DNA of 11,671 bases from Hyphomonadaceae bacterium (GTDB taxonomy: Bacteria; Pseudomonadota; Alphaproteobacteria; Caulobacterales; Hyphomonadaceae). Within the stretch, counting starts at the first letter, position 1. The number at the start of each line of letters is the position of its first letter. The notes below the pieces were generated by a model. That model had not been told where the DNA came from. It ran no database searches and was given only the letters and a program-made list of their open reading frames with translations. The translations under genes were made by a program, and so were the position numbers. Location: positions 1 to 11,671 of the forward strand of contig JAUYSA010000197.1 of assembly GCA_030696545.1 (NCBI GenBank), written 5' to 3'. Below are positions 1 to 6,327 of the stretch, in pieces.

Positions 1-258
1 GTTCGCGTAGTCACCCGATCCCTCGATGCCCAGGATCGATCCCGCGCCGCAGAAACCCACAACCTGTCGCTGCCCATCAACGAGCGTACGGTACAGTTTG
101 GCCCATCCGCTCTCCACGACGTAGAGATTGCCCCTCTCGTCACCTTCGAAGAACAGGTGCTGGTGCGCTGGCACTTGCCGGACGGCTCCAGCGTCCGATG
201 CGGCCCAGCCGGCGGCTGAATGTTCGAAATCTATGAACGCCCCGCCGGTGATGCACAT
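1..258 (-). CDS. CRP/FNR-family transcriptional regulator, N-terminal part (runs off left edge)
   Basis: The 86 visible codons form the start of a cyclic-nucleotide-binding-like sensor domain. The stretch LFFEGDERGNLYVVESG, followed by KLYR, then DGQRQVVGF and GSILGIEG, is the usual order of beta-roll motifs in FixK/FnrL-type regulators. The DNA-binding helix-turn-helix lies outside the window. The start at 258 is supported by a GGAG eight bases upstream. The visible N-terminus has Cys at residue 2 but no N-terminal cluster of three cysteines as in classical [4Fe-4S] FNR, so it looks more FixK-like; this is an inference from a partial protein. It sits downstream of an operon carrying an FNR/FixK-type box, so it is a candidate regulator of that island. 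No clear FNR box or promoter was seen in 259-374. Confidence 0.85.
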   Translation of the reverse strand, partial: MCITGGAFIDFEHSAAGWAASDAGAVRQVPAHQHLFFEGDERGNLYVVESGWAKLYRTLVDGQRQVVGFCGAGSILGIEGSGDYAN

Positions 259-374
259 GTCATGGACTCCGCATGAGGTTGTCGATGACCTATGCGTGAC
301 TCGGGAATCTTGCAGGGGTTTGCCCGAATGTGACGAAGTGTGTCTGCGAACCGCCGGGGGCAGGATATCGCACG

Positions 375-827
375 CTATTGAAGCGCGCCGTTTGGCCTTG
401 CGGAGTTCGACGCAGAGTATCCATCCAGTTCAGCACCGCAGGATTTGACGCCCAGTTCGAGGACGTCGCCGAGCATCGGCAGGCTGAGCAGATAATCCGC
501 GGGAAGCCCGTCGCGCCTGTCGAACGCCCGGGTCAGCGCCTCGTCGAATTCGTGCGAGCCGAAATCGCCGCGCCCGATCCAGGCCAGGGCGATGAGAACA
601 ACCTGCTCGTCCCTGGGCAGGGCGCTTATCGCCTCGCGGAGCTCATGCATCACCTTCTCGTCGCGGCGCCTGGGCGCCATTTCTACCGACTTGCTCTCCG
701 CGCCATCTCCATCGGCCATGGATCGCGTGTCTGAATCGCGCTGGCGCGCCAGCAGAACAATCTCCGCCAGCCGCTCCAGCGAGACGTCTACATGATGGCG
801 CGCCGCGCCATTGAGCTTGTCAGACAT
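375..827 (-). CDS. DUF3775 family protein
   Basis: A 150-residue soluble protein of unknown function. The middle and C-terminal parts carry the features I recognise for DUF3775: LPRDEQVVLIALAWIGRG, then a FDEALTRAFDRR helix, then ADYLLSLPMLGDVLELG. The start MSDKLNG at 827 is preceded by GGCGGAG about ten bases upstream. The reading frame is open further upstream to 1379, but that extension overlaps the USP gene in another frame and lacks family similarity, so it was cut. The gap from the USP stop (851) is only 23 bases, so it is the third gene of the DUF883-USP-DUF3775 operon. The family is known mainly from alphaproteobacteria. No function can be given; co-transcription with a stress protein suggests a low-oxygen or stress role (inference). 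Confidence 0.8.
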   Translation of the reverse strand: MSDKLNGAARHHVDVSLERLAEIVLLARQRDSDTRSMADGDGAESKSVEMAPRRRDEKVMHELREAISALPRDEQVVLIALAWIGRGDFGSHEFDEALTRAFDRRDGLPADYLLSLPMLGDVLELGVKSCGAELDGYSASNSARPNGALQ

Positions 828-850
828 CGCAGCTTGCTCCGCCTGCACTG

Positions 851-1690
851 TCAGTGCGAAAACAGGGTGGGGGTTAGTACCTTGTTCAGGACGTGCTCTG
901 TCGCACCACCGAGCACAAACTCCTTCAGCCGCGAGCTGCCATACGCGCCCATCACTACGAGATGGGGTTTTGCCTGGCTGATGTATGCATCGAGCGAGGC
1001 GCCAATGCTCCGGTGACGGCCATCGACCTCGTCGACATGCGCGCTCACCCTGTGGGCCAGAAGATGGCGAATGAAGTCGTCCGCCACCCCTGCTGTCGCG
1101 GAGGGCTTTTCTCCGACAACAGTCACAACCCGCACATCGCTGGCGCGTTTCAGCACTGGCATCGCGTCGGCGGCGGCCCGCGCAGCACTTCTGCTGCCAT
1201 CCCAGGTTACAGCCACCCGCGCAAGCGTGGCCGGGAGCGGGGCACGATCGGGATGAAATACGAGAACAGGACGTCCCGAGCCGAAGATGACATCCTCTGC
1301 CACGGCGCGTTGACTGTCCATGCGATCCCCAACTGAAACCAGGCAGAGATCTCTCGTACGGGCATGCCTTGCTACACACGGACCGATCCCGTGCAGGCTG
1401 GCCCGCGCGACGAGGCTGTGCGCCTTGACGCCGGCAGCGCGCGCGGATGTGTCGAGGTGCTCCAGCGACTGCCTTGCAGCTGCCAGACTTTTGGATTCCT
1501 CCGCGCTCGCCATGGCGTTGACGTGCAGCAAGCGCTCGGCGATCCAGTTGTCAGGAACGTTGATGTCGATATGGGTTGCGAACCCCGTGAGTTCCGCCTC
1601 CAGCGCCCCTGCAAACGCCACGGCCTGACGAATCGCGTGAGGCGGCGTGGGCTCCGCGTAGGTGTCGACGTGAAGCATGATGTCGCGCAT
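851..1690 (-). CDS. Universal stress protein, tandem UspA domains
   Basis: A 279-residue cytoplasmic protein with two UspA folds in tandem. The first (about 1-140) begins MRDIMLHVD and ends FGSGRPVLVF, with a degenerate nucleotide loop. The second (about 150-279) begins RVAVTWDGSRSAARA and carries the ATP-binding signature G248-x2-G251-x9-G261 (GAYGSSRLKEFVLGGAT), ending TPTLFSH. The length is normal for a two-domain USP. The start at 1690 has AAAGGGAAAG upstream as ribosome site. It lies 42 bases after the DUF883-like gene and 23 before DUF3775, so the three form one transcription unit. USPs of this type typically help survival under starvation, hypoxia or metal stress; the FNR-type box upstream of the operon suggests induction by low oxygen (inference). 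Confidence 0.93.
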   Translation of the reverse strand: MRDIMLHVDTYAEPTPPHAIRQAVAFAGALEAELTGFATHIDINVPDNWIAERLLHVNAMASAEESKSLAAARQSLEHLDTSARAAGVKAHSLVARASLHGIGPCVARHARTRDLCLVSVGDRMDSQRAVAEDVIFGSGRPVLVFHPDRAPLPATLARVAVTWDGSRSAARAAADAMPVLKRASDVRVVTVVGEKPSATAGVADDFIRHLLAHRVSAHVDEVDGRHRSIGASLDAYISQAKPHLVVMGAYGSSRLKEFVLGGATEHVLNKVLTPTLFSH

Positions 1691-1732
1691 CTGCCGCTTT
1701 CCCTTTCGATGATGAACCAGTCGTCGCCTCGA

Positions 1733-2059
1733 TTACTTCGCGACCTTGGGTTTCCTGGGCGTCCGGCGCGTGTGTGTGACTGCATAGCCAAGTAATCCGA
1801 CGGCGGCGGCTGCGAGAGCTGCGGTCGCAACGGGGTGTTCCTTCACCTCCTCGCCAGCCTTCCTGGCGATGGCCACGGATTGCTTCTTGATCTTTTCGGA
1901 GAGATCCGATGCCGCGTGGACAAAGGCCGCGGCCGAACGAGAGACACCTTCGCCGGCGTCGGCGCCTAGGTGCTTCGTCATACGGCCAATGCCGCGTACG
2001 ACGTCATCATAGCCCTCCGCCAGGTCGTTCGTCATGCGGTCGGTCACATTGCGGGTCAT
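1733..2059 (-). CDS. DUF883-like (ElaB/YqjD type) membrane-anchored protein
   Basis: A 108-residue protein. An amphipathic, probably coiled N-terminal two thirds (GYDDVVRGIGRMTKHLGADA and SDLSEKIKKQSVAIARKAGE) is followed by the hallmark KEHPVATAALAAAAVGLLGY: a small-residue-rich membrane segment at about residues 77-94, then a basic tail (RRTPRKPKVAK). E. coli ElaB/YqjD proteins have this layout and tether ribosomes or stress factors to the inner membrane in stationary phase. Another in-frame ATG lies four codons upstream (2071), but GGAG sits six bases before the ATG at 2059, inside those four codons, so 2059 is preferred. It is the first gene of the operon, 52 bases downstream of an FNR/FixK-type box. 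Family assignment is by layout and motif, not a full-length match. Confidence 0.78.
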   Translation of the reverse strand: MTRNVTDRMTNDLAEGYDDVVRGIGRMTKHLGADAGEGVSRSAAAFVHAASDLSEKIKKQSVAIARKAGEEVKEHPVATAALAAAAVGLLGYAVTHTRRTPRKPKVAK

Positions 2060-2110
2060 GTTTCGCTCCATTGCATGGAGAGCATCCTGCCCTGATGTCC
2101 CCGAGGGCTC

Positions 2111-2124
2111 TTGATGGATGTCAA
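2111..2124. promoter_or_regulatory. FNR/FixK-type binding site upstream of the DUF883-USP-DUF3775 operon
   Basis: TTGATGGATGTCAA matches the consensus TTGAT-N4-ATCAA at 9 of 10 defined positions. Its centre (2117.5) lies 58 bases upstream of the preferred start at 2059. A site centred at -41.5 would put transcription start near 2076 and leave a leader of about 17 bases, which still holds the GGAG ribosome site. No strong -10 hexamer was seen. Apart from this box and a hairpin at 2260-2277, the 2060-2356 intergenic stretch (about 300 bases) shows no credible gene on either strand. Confidence 0.72.
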
Positions 2125-2259
2125 ACCTTCAACGCGATATTCGCTGGCGCTCCGCCAATGGGAATAAGTGGCGTCGAAACGACAAACGCAAAGCTCTCCC
2201 GCTCGGACACGCGGCTCGCAGAATGAAGCGGTTGTTGCGCAAGGCGTGCTGGCTCTGCT

Positions 2260-2277
2260 GCGTTGAGGCGTCAACGC
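2260..2277 (-). terminator. Hairpin downstream of the second USP gene, possible terminator
   Basis: GCGTTGA-GGCG-TCAACGC is a perfect 7-bp stem with a 4-base loop. It sits 80 bases past the stop codon of the USP gene read leftwards. No T-run follows on the minus strand, so intrinsic termination is not assured; it may instead be an RNA-stabilising end. The arms contain TTGA/TCAA, but the spacing (N4) is wrong for an FNR box (N6). Confidence 0.35.
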
Positions 2278-2356
2278 GTCGGGGCTGTTGCGCGGCCTCG
2301 ATCAGTCGGAACACACGCGTCCACTGGACAACTCGGGGGTTATGCCTGGCTGGAAG

Positions 2357-3181
2357 CTAGTGAGACATCAGAACAGGGATCGTTGCGGTACGCACCATTT
2401 CACGGGTCATGCCGCCGAAGATGAACTCACTCATGCGAGATCGGCCAAACCCTCCCATCACAATCAGGTCGGCGTCGATCGCCGCCGCATGATCCAGCAC
2501 TGCCCGCGCCTCTGTCCTCCCGATCGGAGCGATGGCGCATGCTTCGGCCTTCACGCCCCGCCGTTCCAGATGTGCTGCAATCTCGCCGCCGGACCTGCGG
2601 CATTCATCTTCGGTGTGATCCATGTCGACCGTGAGAACAATCGTACGGCAGGCTTGCAACAGCAGGTCTTCAGCATCGGATAGCGCGCGGGCTGCCTGGC
2701 GCGTCGGCTTCCAGGCGACCACAACCCTTTCGCCGATTGGCCGAGGGACCCAGGCCTGCGGCGCCAGGAGGACGGGCCGGCCCGACCCGAACAGGGCGGC
2801 TTCAAGGATGCTCTGTTCCGTATCTGTCCGGGGACACCCAACGACTGAAACATCGTGATGGCGCGCTCGGGCTGCTATCGTCGATGGCGCCTGTCCATCC
2901 TCCAGCAACTCGCCTGCCACAACGCCAGGCGTTTGCTCCGCCTCGAGGCGGCGTTGCAGTTGCTCCCGCACCGTCTCGAGACTTGTCCGCGCATGTTTCC
3001 GGACGTCCTCCCAGACGGGGCTTGCAACCCATCCTTCCGTCATGACCAGCACCGGCATGGAGGAAACCGCAAGGCCCGAGATGCGTCCACGGTTTTGCGT
3101 GCAGAGCTGCTGGGACAACGCCACGACGCTGTCCTGCGGACTACCCGATGCCACGATCGCCAGTATGTCCCTGAGCTTCAT
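2357..3181 (-). CDS. Universal stress protein, tandem UspA domains
   Basis: A 274-residue two-domain USP, paralogous to the gene at 851-1690. The first half starts MKLRDILAIV and ends FGSGRPVLLAP. The second starts ERVVVAWKPTRQAARAL and carries the ATP-binding loop G243-x2-G246-x9-G256 (GGFGRSRMSEFIFGGMT), ending TIPVLMSH. The start at 3181 is fixed by GGAGG five bases upstream; the open frame runs on to 3385 without similarity and across the divergent gene's start. Both paralogues share the FGSGRPVL junction motif between domains. The gene appears to be transcribed alone, divergently from the cytochrome c'-like gene, with an FNR-like site between them. The role is probably survival under oxygen limitation or related stress (inference from context). 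Confidence 0.92.
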   Translation of the reverse strand: MKLRDILAIVASGSPQDSVVALSQQLCTQNRGRISGLAVSSMPVLVMTEGWVASPVWEDVRKHARTSLETVREQLQRRLEAEQTPGVVAGELLEDGQAPSTIAARARHHDVSVVGCPRTDTEQSILEAALFGSGRPVLLAPQAWVPRPIGERVVVAWKPTRQAARALSDAEDLLLQACRTIVLTVDMDHTEDECRRSGGEIAAHLERRGVKAEACAIAPIGRTEARAVLDHAAAIDADLIVMGGFGRSRMSEFIFGGMTREMVRTATIPVLMSH

Positions 3182-3253
3182 GTCCGCCTCCAGTGTTTGG
3201 CGGATATTGGCTCGGGCGGACAAGACCACCGTGACCCAGATCAAGGCTGACGT

Positions 3254-3267
3254 TTGACTCAGATCAG
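3254..3267. promoter_or_regulatory. Possible FNR/FixK-type site in a divergent promoter region
   Basis: TTGACTCAGATCAG matches TTGAT-N4-ATCAA at 8 of 10 defined positions. It lies in the 101-base space between the minus-strand USP (start 3181) and the plus-strand cytochrome c'-like gene (start 3283 or 3301). Its centre is 79 bases upstream of the USP start codon, which fits activation of that gene. It is close to the start of the plus gene, so activation there would require a very short or absent leader. Confidence 0.42.
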
Positions 3268-3282
3268 CCGCCACTCCGCCGC

Positions 3283-3840
3283 ATGGCGCAAGCTCGTCGC
3301 ATGAAACGTCCAGGGACAGGATACGTGGGAGTGGTCGCCAGTCTTGGCGCGCTTCTTCTGGCAGCCGGGTGTGATCGCAGCCCACGGGCGCAGACCCCGA
3401 CGCAGGCGGGTCAACTCACCGCTGTCGAAGCCATCACCGATGGTCCCCTCCCCCTGCTGACGCCCTATCGCGGCCTGATGCTCGGAGTGATCGACTGGTC
3501 GGCTTATGGCATCTTCAAGCTGTCCACCACCGATCGCCCGATGGACGATGACGACTGGAGCGCCGCTGGCATGGCGGCAGTCAACCTCATCGCGACGTCG
3601 ACGCTGCTGTCGATGGAGGGAAGCGGCGCCGAGGACAAGCGCCGGCATTCAAACCCAGCCTGGAGAGGCATGGTGAGCGATCTGCAGAATGCCAGCGTCC
3701 TGGTCGCAATGGCCGTCCATCAGCGCAATCGCGCAGAATTCGTCCGCATGGCAAACCTCCTCGCCGACACATGCCAGACCTGCCACGACAAGTTCCGCGT
3801 GCTGCCTCCCCCCGACACCAGCCTCTTCGCCGTTCGTTAG
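3283..3840 (+). CDS. Cytochrome c'-like lipoprotein (single C-terminal CXXCH heme site)
   Basis: A 185-residue exported protein. Residues 7-30 form a lipoprotein signal: KR, a hydrophobic stretch (GVVASLGALLLAA) and the lipobox LAAGC with Cys30, so the mature form is probably lipid-anchored in the periplasm. A mostly helical body (LMLGVIDWSAYGIFKL, AAVNLIATSTLLSMEG, ASVLVAMAVHQR) ends with CQTCHDKFR at 164-172, a c-type heme site. A CXXCHxxFR near the C-terminus of a four-helix bundle is the cytochrome c'/c556 arrangement. Such proteins bind NO or act in electron transfer. The start is ambiguous: ATG 3283 or ATG 3301 (MKRPGTG), neither with a clear ribosome site; 3301 gives the more typical signal peptide. 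It is divergent from the USP gene and monocistronic, with a hairpin right after the stop. Confidence 0.8.
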   Translation: MAQARRMKRPGTGYVGVVASLGALLLAAGCDRSPRAQTPTQAGQLTAVEAITDGPLPLLTPYRGLMLGVIDWSAYGIFKLSTTDRPMDDDDWSAAGMAAVNLIATSTLLSMEGSGAEDKRRHSNPAWRGMVSDLQNASVLVAMAVHQRNRAEFVRMANLLADTCQTCHDKFRVLPPPDTSLFAVR

Positions 3841-3842
3841 CT

Positions 3843-3859
3843 GCGGGCGTTCTGCCCGC
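3843..3859 (+). terminator. Hairpin after the cytochrome gene, possible terminator
   Basis: GCGGGC-GTTCT-GCCCGC forms a perfect 6-bp GC stem with a 5-base loop, starting two bases after the TAG stop codon. No T-run follows, so it may be a weak or factor-assisted terminator. It lies in the 115-base space between two convergent genes, in which nothing else was seen. Confidence 0.45.
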
Positions 3860-3955
3860 GCCTGTCGCGAGCCAAGGAGCCGTCATTGACTCAAGGATCA
3901 CTGCTCAGCCCAGCGCGCGTGGGATTGCATGCCGTTGGCCAGCCGCTTCAGGCGG

Positions 3956-4393
3956 TCAGACGTGGTGATCGCGCAGCCGCGTGTCGATGTCGCGCAGCTG
4001 GTCGCGCACGATATCCTTGGCGATTTCGACGCCAACGCGCTTGCGCGTGGCGGCCGAGAGATGATCGCGCAGAACGCCAAGTGCGCGCGGCGGCGCGCAG
4101 ATCGCGAAGCGGACGGTTGAGCTTTCCTGCGCCAGGAGATCGATGCGGCCTGCGATGTGGGCAAGGAACCGGCGTTCTTCGTTGTCGTGACCATCATGAG
4201 CCTCGCGGCGACCGTGATGGCGGTGATTGGCGCCGTCATGCACAGCTGTGGGGTGCTTATGCAGGCGTCGCGCTTCTTCCGCAGTAATTCGGAGAGCCTC
4301 GAGCTCTTCCAGCGGCAGCTCCGAGCGCGTCCTGACAAAGAAGCGGGCCAGAGCGCCGTCGGCGACGACAATCCAGACTGTTTCAGGCGTCAT
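3956..4393 (-). CDS. Host attachment protein family (baeRF-like) with His-rich insert
   Basis: A 145-residue protein. The N-terminus VWIVVADGALARFF and the C-terminal half (RFLAHIAGRIDLLAQ, then FAICAPPRALGVLRDHLS and EIAKDIVRDQLRDI) match the family annotated as 'host attachment protein' (first named in Agrobacterium) and related to archaeal/eukaryotic release factor 1 folds. True function is poorly known. Unusual here is a His-rich middle segment: eight His within residues 45-69 (H45, 47, 52, 57, 59, 60, 66, 69), which could bind metal. The ribosome site is weak (AAAGAGAA). The gene starts 15 bases after the stop of a truncated USP, so it was the second gene of a USP-host attachment operon whose promoter has been removed by the IS6 element. 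Confidence 0.82.
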   Translation of the reverse strand: MTPETVWIVVADGALARFFVRTRSELPLEELEALRITAEEARRLHKHPTAVHDGANHRHHGRREAHDGHDNEERRFLAHIAGRIDLLAQESSTVRFAICAPPRALGVLRDHLSAATRKRVGVEIAKDIVRDQLRDIDTRLRDHHV

Positions 4394-4408
4394 GGGCGGT
4401 TCTCTTTC

Positions 4409-4708
4409 TCAATGGGAAACCAGAAGGGGTATCGAGCTGTTGTGCAGGAGGTGCTTGCTGACCCCTCCCAGCACGGCCTCCTGCGTGCGCGAATGGCCAT
4501 AGAGGCCGACGACAATAAGATCCGCGCAAAGCATATCGGCGTGCTGGAGGATGACTTCACCAGCAGGTCGGTCGGAGTTGCGATCAAGCGTCAACCGCGC
4601 CGCGATGCATCCATGAACCCGCAGGTGTTCCTGCAGCAGGCTATCCAGCCGGCGCTCGCCCTCGCGCGCCGCGGTCACGAAATGAACTTCCCCAGCGCGT
4701 TTCAGAGA
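4409..4708 (-). pseudogene. Universal stress protein, C-terminal stump truncated by IS6 element
   Basis: The last ~99 codons of a third USP. Reading from the IS end, the frame gives SSLKRAGEVHFVT, then a helix (REGERRLDSLLQEHL) and the ATP-binding signature GLYGHSRTQEAVLGG followed by SSIPLLVSH. LKRA..VH.V is the usual beginning of the last Rossmann-type half of a USP, so the break lies inside the second domain. About two thirds of a normal two-domain USP is missing, and it is not found on the other side of the IS element. A GTG at 4678 could serve as a start for an 89-residue remnant, but no ribosome site is evident. It overlaps by a few bases the assigned IS end at 4706. Confidence 0.85.
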
Positions 4709-5522
4709 ACTGTCAACTTAACTGCGTGCGCGTTTGCGGGGCTTTCGACACACCGATGCTCTCACGCCACCGCCCTACTCCAGACAGATTCTGAGCGTGC
4801 GCGCAGGACACGCATCGCGCCTCGGCTCAGCAGGTGCCGCTGAATGTTGAACGTGTTGTAGACCGCGGCGTGCGTCTCAAGGAATCGCTGCGCTGATGCT
4901 CGGCTCTTGAAGCCCTGCATTTTCCTTTCGCGCCTTCGGATGCTGAGATGCGAGTTCTCAGCGCGGTTGTTGTCGCGCAGTCGTCCTGGTCGATGCAGAT
5001 GGCCGAGATCGAGGCGCTGCAACGCCGCTCCGTAAGATCGTAGGCCATCAGTGACGATGACCTCCGGCTCGACATGCTGGTTCTTCAATAACCGCCGCAT
5101 GAATCGAAGCGCTGCTCCAGCATCGCGCCGTCTCTGCACGATCATGTCCATGACCTCGCCTTCATCATCGACAGCGCGCCACATCCACACGCGTTCGCCG
5201 GCGATGTTCGATACCATCTCATCGAGATGCCAGCGCGGTGATGGCGGACGTTTGCTACGACGCAGATTGGCGGCGATCCTTGGACCGAATTTCACCGTCC
5301 AGGCGCGGATCGTCTCATAACTCACGTCGACGCCGCGATGCGCAAGCATCTCCTCAACGTCACGCAGACTGAGAGTGAAGCGGAAGTACAGCCAGACCGC
5401 ATGCTGAATCACGGTTGGCGGAAAGCGGTGCCGCTTGTACGAAATTCGCGTCATTGGGGTCTCCCCGAGGCCAATAACCACGGCCATTCGCAGAGACTAG
5501 GTAGCGTAGGTCTGACAGCACC
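4706..5522 (-). mobile_element. IS6-family insertion sequence, copy A (about 817 bp)
   Basis: The right end (read inwards on the minus strand) is GGTGCTGTCAGACCTACGCT, shared with copy B at 9569. The left end is recognisable as ACTGTCA, but differs from the three other left ends (CTGTCAGGT), so this end has decayed. The element carries one transposase on the minus strand. The ends were placed by aligning the copies with each other; the left end could be off by a few bases. No 8-bp target duplication is visible between the flanks. Confidence 0.85.
4762..5454 (-). CDS. IS6-family DDE transposase
   Basis: A 230-residue transposase starting MTRISYKRHRF, with GGGGAG upstream; an in-frame ATG 33 bases further up (5487) is less likely because the family start is MTRIS. 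The HTH region is YFRFTLSLRDVEEMLAHRGV. The catalytic triad appears as D78 (RWHLDEM), D136 (VTDGLRSY) and E166 (NNRAENSH), followed by the basic RRRERKMQGFKS. The frame is intact and full length. By eye it differs from the copy B transposase at 24 of 230 positions (about 90% identical). It should catalyse replicative, cointegrate-forming transposition, typical of IS6, if both ends are recognised. Confidence 0.95.
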   Translation of the reverse strand: MTRISYKRHRFPPTVIQHAVWLYFRFTLSLRDVEEMLAHRGVDVSYETIRAWTVKFGPRIAANLRRSKRPPSPRWHLDEMVSNIAGERVWMWRAVDDEGEVMDMIVQRRRDAGAALRFMRRLLKNQHVEPEVIVTDGLRSYGAALQRLDLGHLHRPGRLRDNNRAENSHLSIRRRERKMQGFKSRASAQRFLETHAAVYNTFNIQRHLLSRGAMRVLRARSESVWSRAVA

Positions 5523-5529
5523 GAATCCG

Positions 5530-5546
5530 GTTCCTTCCGAAGGAAC
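5530..5546. repeat. Perfect 17-bp palindrome between two IS ends
   Basis: GTTCCTTC-C-GAAGGAAC, 8-bp arms with one central base. It fills most of the 24-base gap between the right end of IS copy A and the left end of a remnant copy. It could be an operator or a hairpin left from the original target; nothing in the sequence decides. Confidence 0.5.
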
Positions 5547-5646
5547 AGAGCTGTCAGGTTAGTTGAGCAGGGTTTTGCTGGGCTTTCGGGGAGCTTGCCG
5601 CGACAACGCCACCGCCCTGCTCCAGACAGATTCCGAATGTGCGCGG
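5547..5646 (-). mobile_element. IS6-family remnant, left end only
   Basis: The left end GAGCTGTCAGGTT and the following ~90 bases align with copies A and B, including the sequence for the last transposase codons (CCAGACAGATTCCGA). Similarity stops at about 5646, some 40 bases before the start codon of the flavin split-barrel gene. It is in the same orientation as the other copies and cannot encode a functional transposase. Confidence 0.8.
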
Positions 5647-5686
5647 AGTTCACGCGTGGCGCCGCCCAGTCGAAGGAGTGCCTGCT

Positions 5687-6313
5687 ATGACGTATCGCTT
5701 CGGACAGCTGATGTTCACCCCAACCGTCAAGCGCGTTCAGGAGCAGCTCGGCTCTCGCGCTGGTTATGCCCGTCTTGAGGCAACCGATGCGCCGGCACGG
5801 GATGGGTTGACGGCGCCTGAGGCCGACTTCATTGCCTCTCGCGACAGCTTCTACATGGCGACGGTATCCGAAACCGGTTGGCCCTATGTACAACACCGCG
5901 GCGGCCCGCCCGGCTTCCTTAAAGTGCTGGGCGAGAGGACACTCGGCTTCGCGGACTATCGCGGCAATCGCCAGTATGTGAGCGTCGGCAATCTCGTCAC
6001 CGATGATCGAGTCTCAATCTTCCTGATGGACTATCCAAACCAGCAGCGACTGAAGCTTCTGGGCCACGCTCGATCCATCGATCGCGCCGCCGAGCCCGAA
6101 CTGTTTGCGCGGCTAGAGGATGACTACCCCGCAAGGATCGAGCGCGGCGTCATTGTCACGCTCGAGGCTTTCGACTGGAACTGCCCGCAGCACATCACAC
6201 CGCGCCACACCGAGGCTGAACTCGTCGAACTGCTCGCTCCGGTGCGCGAGGAGCTCAAGGCGCTCCGCATCGAGAACGCCGCGCTACGCGCCAGGCTGGA
6301 CCCATCCGCTTGA
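5687..6313 (+). CDS. Pyridoxamine 5'-phosphate oxidase-related flavin split-barrel protein
   Basis: A 208-residue protein of the PNPOx-like FMN/F420-binding split-barrel group. Key segments are RDSFYMATVSETGWPYVQH (about 52-70), RGGPPGFLKVL, LGFADYRGNRQYVSVGNL (a likely cofactor-binding face), DDRVSIFLMDY, LLGHARSID and VEAFDWNCPQHI-like TLEAFDWNCPQHI (159-170). The final 30 residues (AELVELLAPVREELKALRIE) form a predicted coiled-coil tail. The start at 5687 has AAGGAG nine bases upstream. Members are usually annotated as general redox or heme/FMN proteins; the substrate is unknown. It stands alone between two IS remnants, so any native promoter has probably been lost. An in-frame ATG at 5639 lies within the IS remnant and is rejected. 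Confidence 0.9.
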   Translation: MTYRFGQLMFTPTVKRVQEQLGSRAGYARLEATDAPARDGLTAPEADFIASRDSFYMATVSETGWPYVQHRGGPPGFLKVLGERTLGFADYRGNRQYVSVGNLVTDDRVSIFLMDYPNQQRLKLLGHARSIDRAAEPELFARLEDDYPARIERGVIVTLEAFDWNCPQHITPRHTEAELVELLAPVREELKALRIENAALRARLDPSA

Positions 6314-6327
6314 CGAGCTCTGTTGAC

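Noticed and set aside
259..374. FNR or CRP site upstream of the regulator gene
   Set aside because: Only partial half-sites such as TGTGA were seen; none forms an acceptable palindrome.
828..1379. Upstream extension of the DUF3775 reading frame to a 334-residue protein
   Set aside because: The added part overlaps the USP gene in another frame and has no family similarity; the start at 827 has its own ribosome site.
2118..2360. Small plus-strand open frame in the intergenic stretch
   Set aside because: Arg/Cys-rich composition typical of chance frames in GC-rich DNA, no ribosome site, and it runs through the FNR box region and the USP terminator hairpin.
3182..3385. N-terminal extension of the second USP to 342 residues
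   Set aside because: It crosses the divergent promoter region and the cytochrome start; USP homology begins at MKLRDILAIV, preceded by GGAGG.
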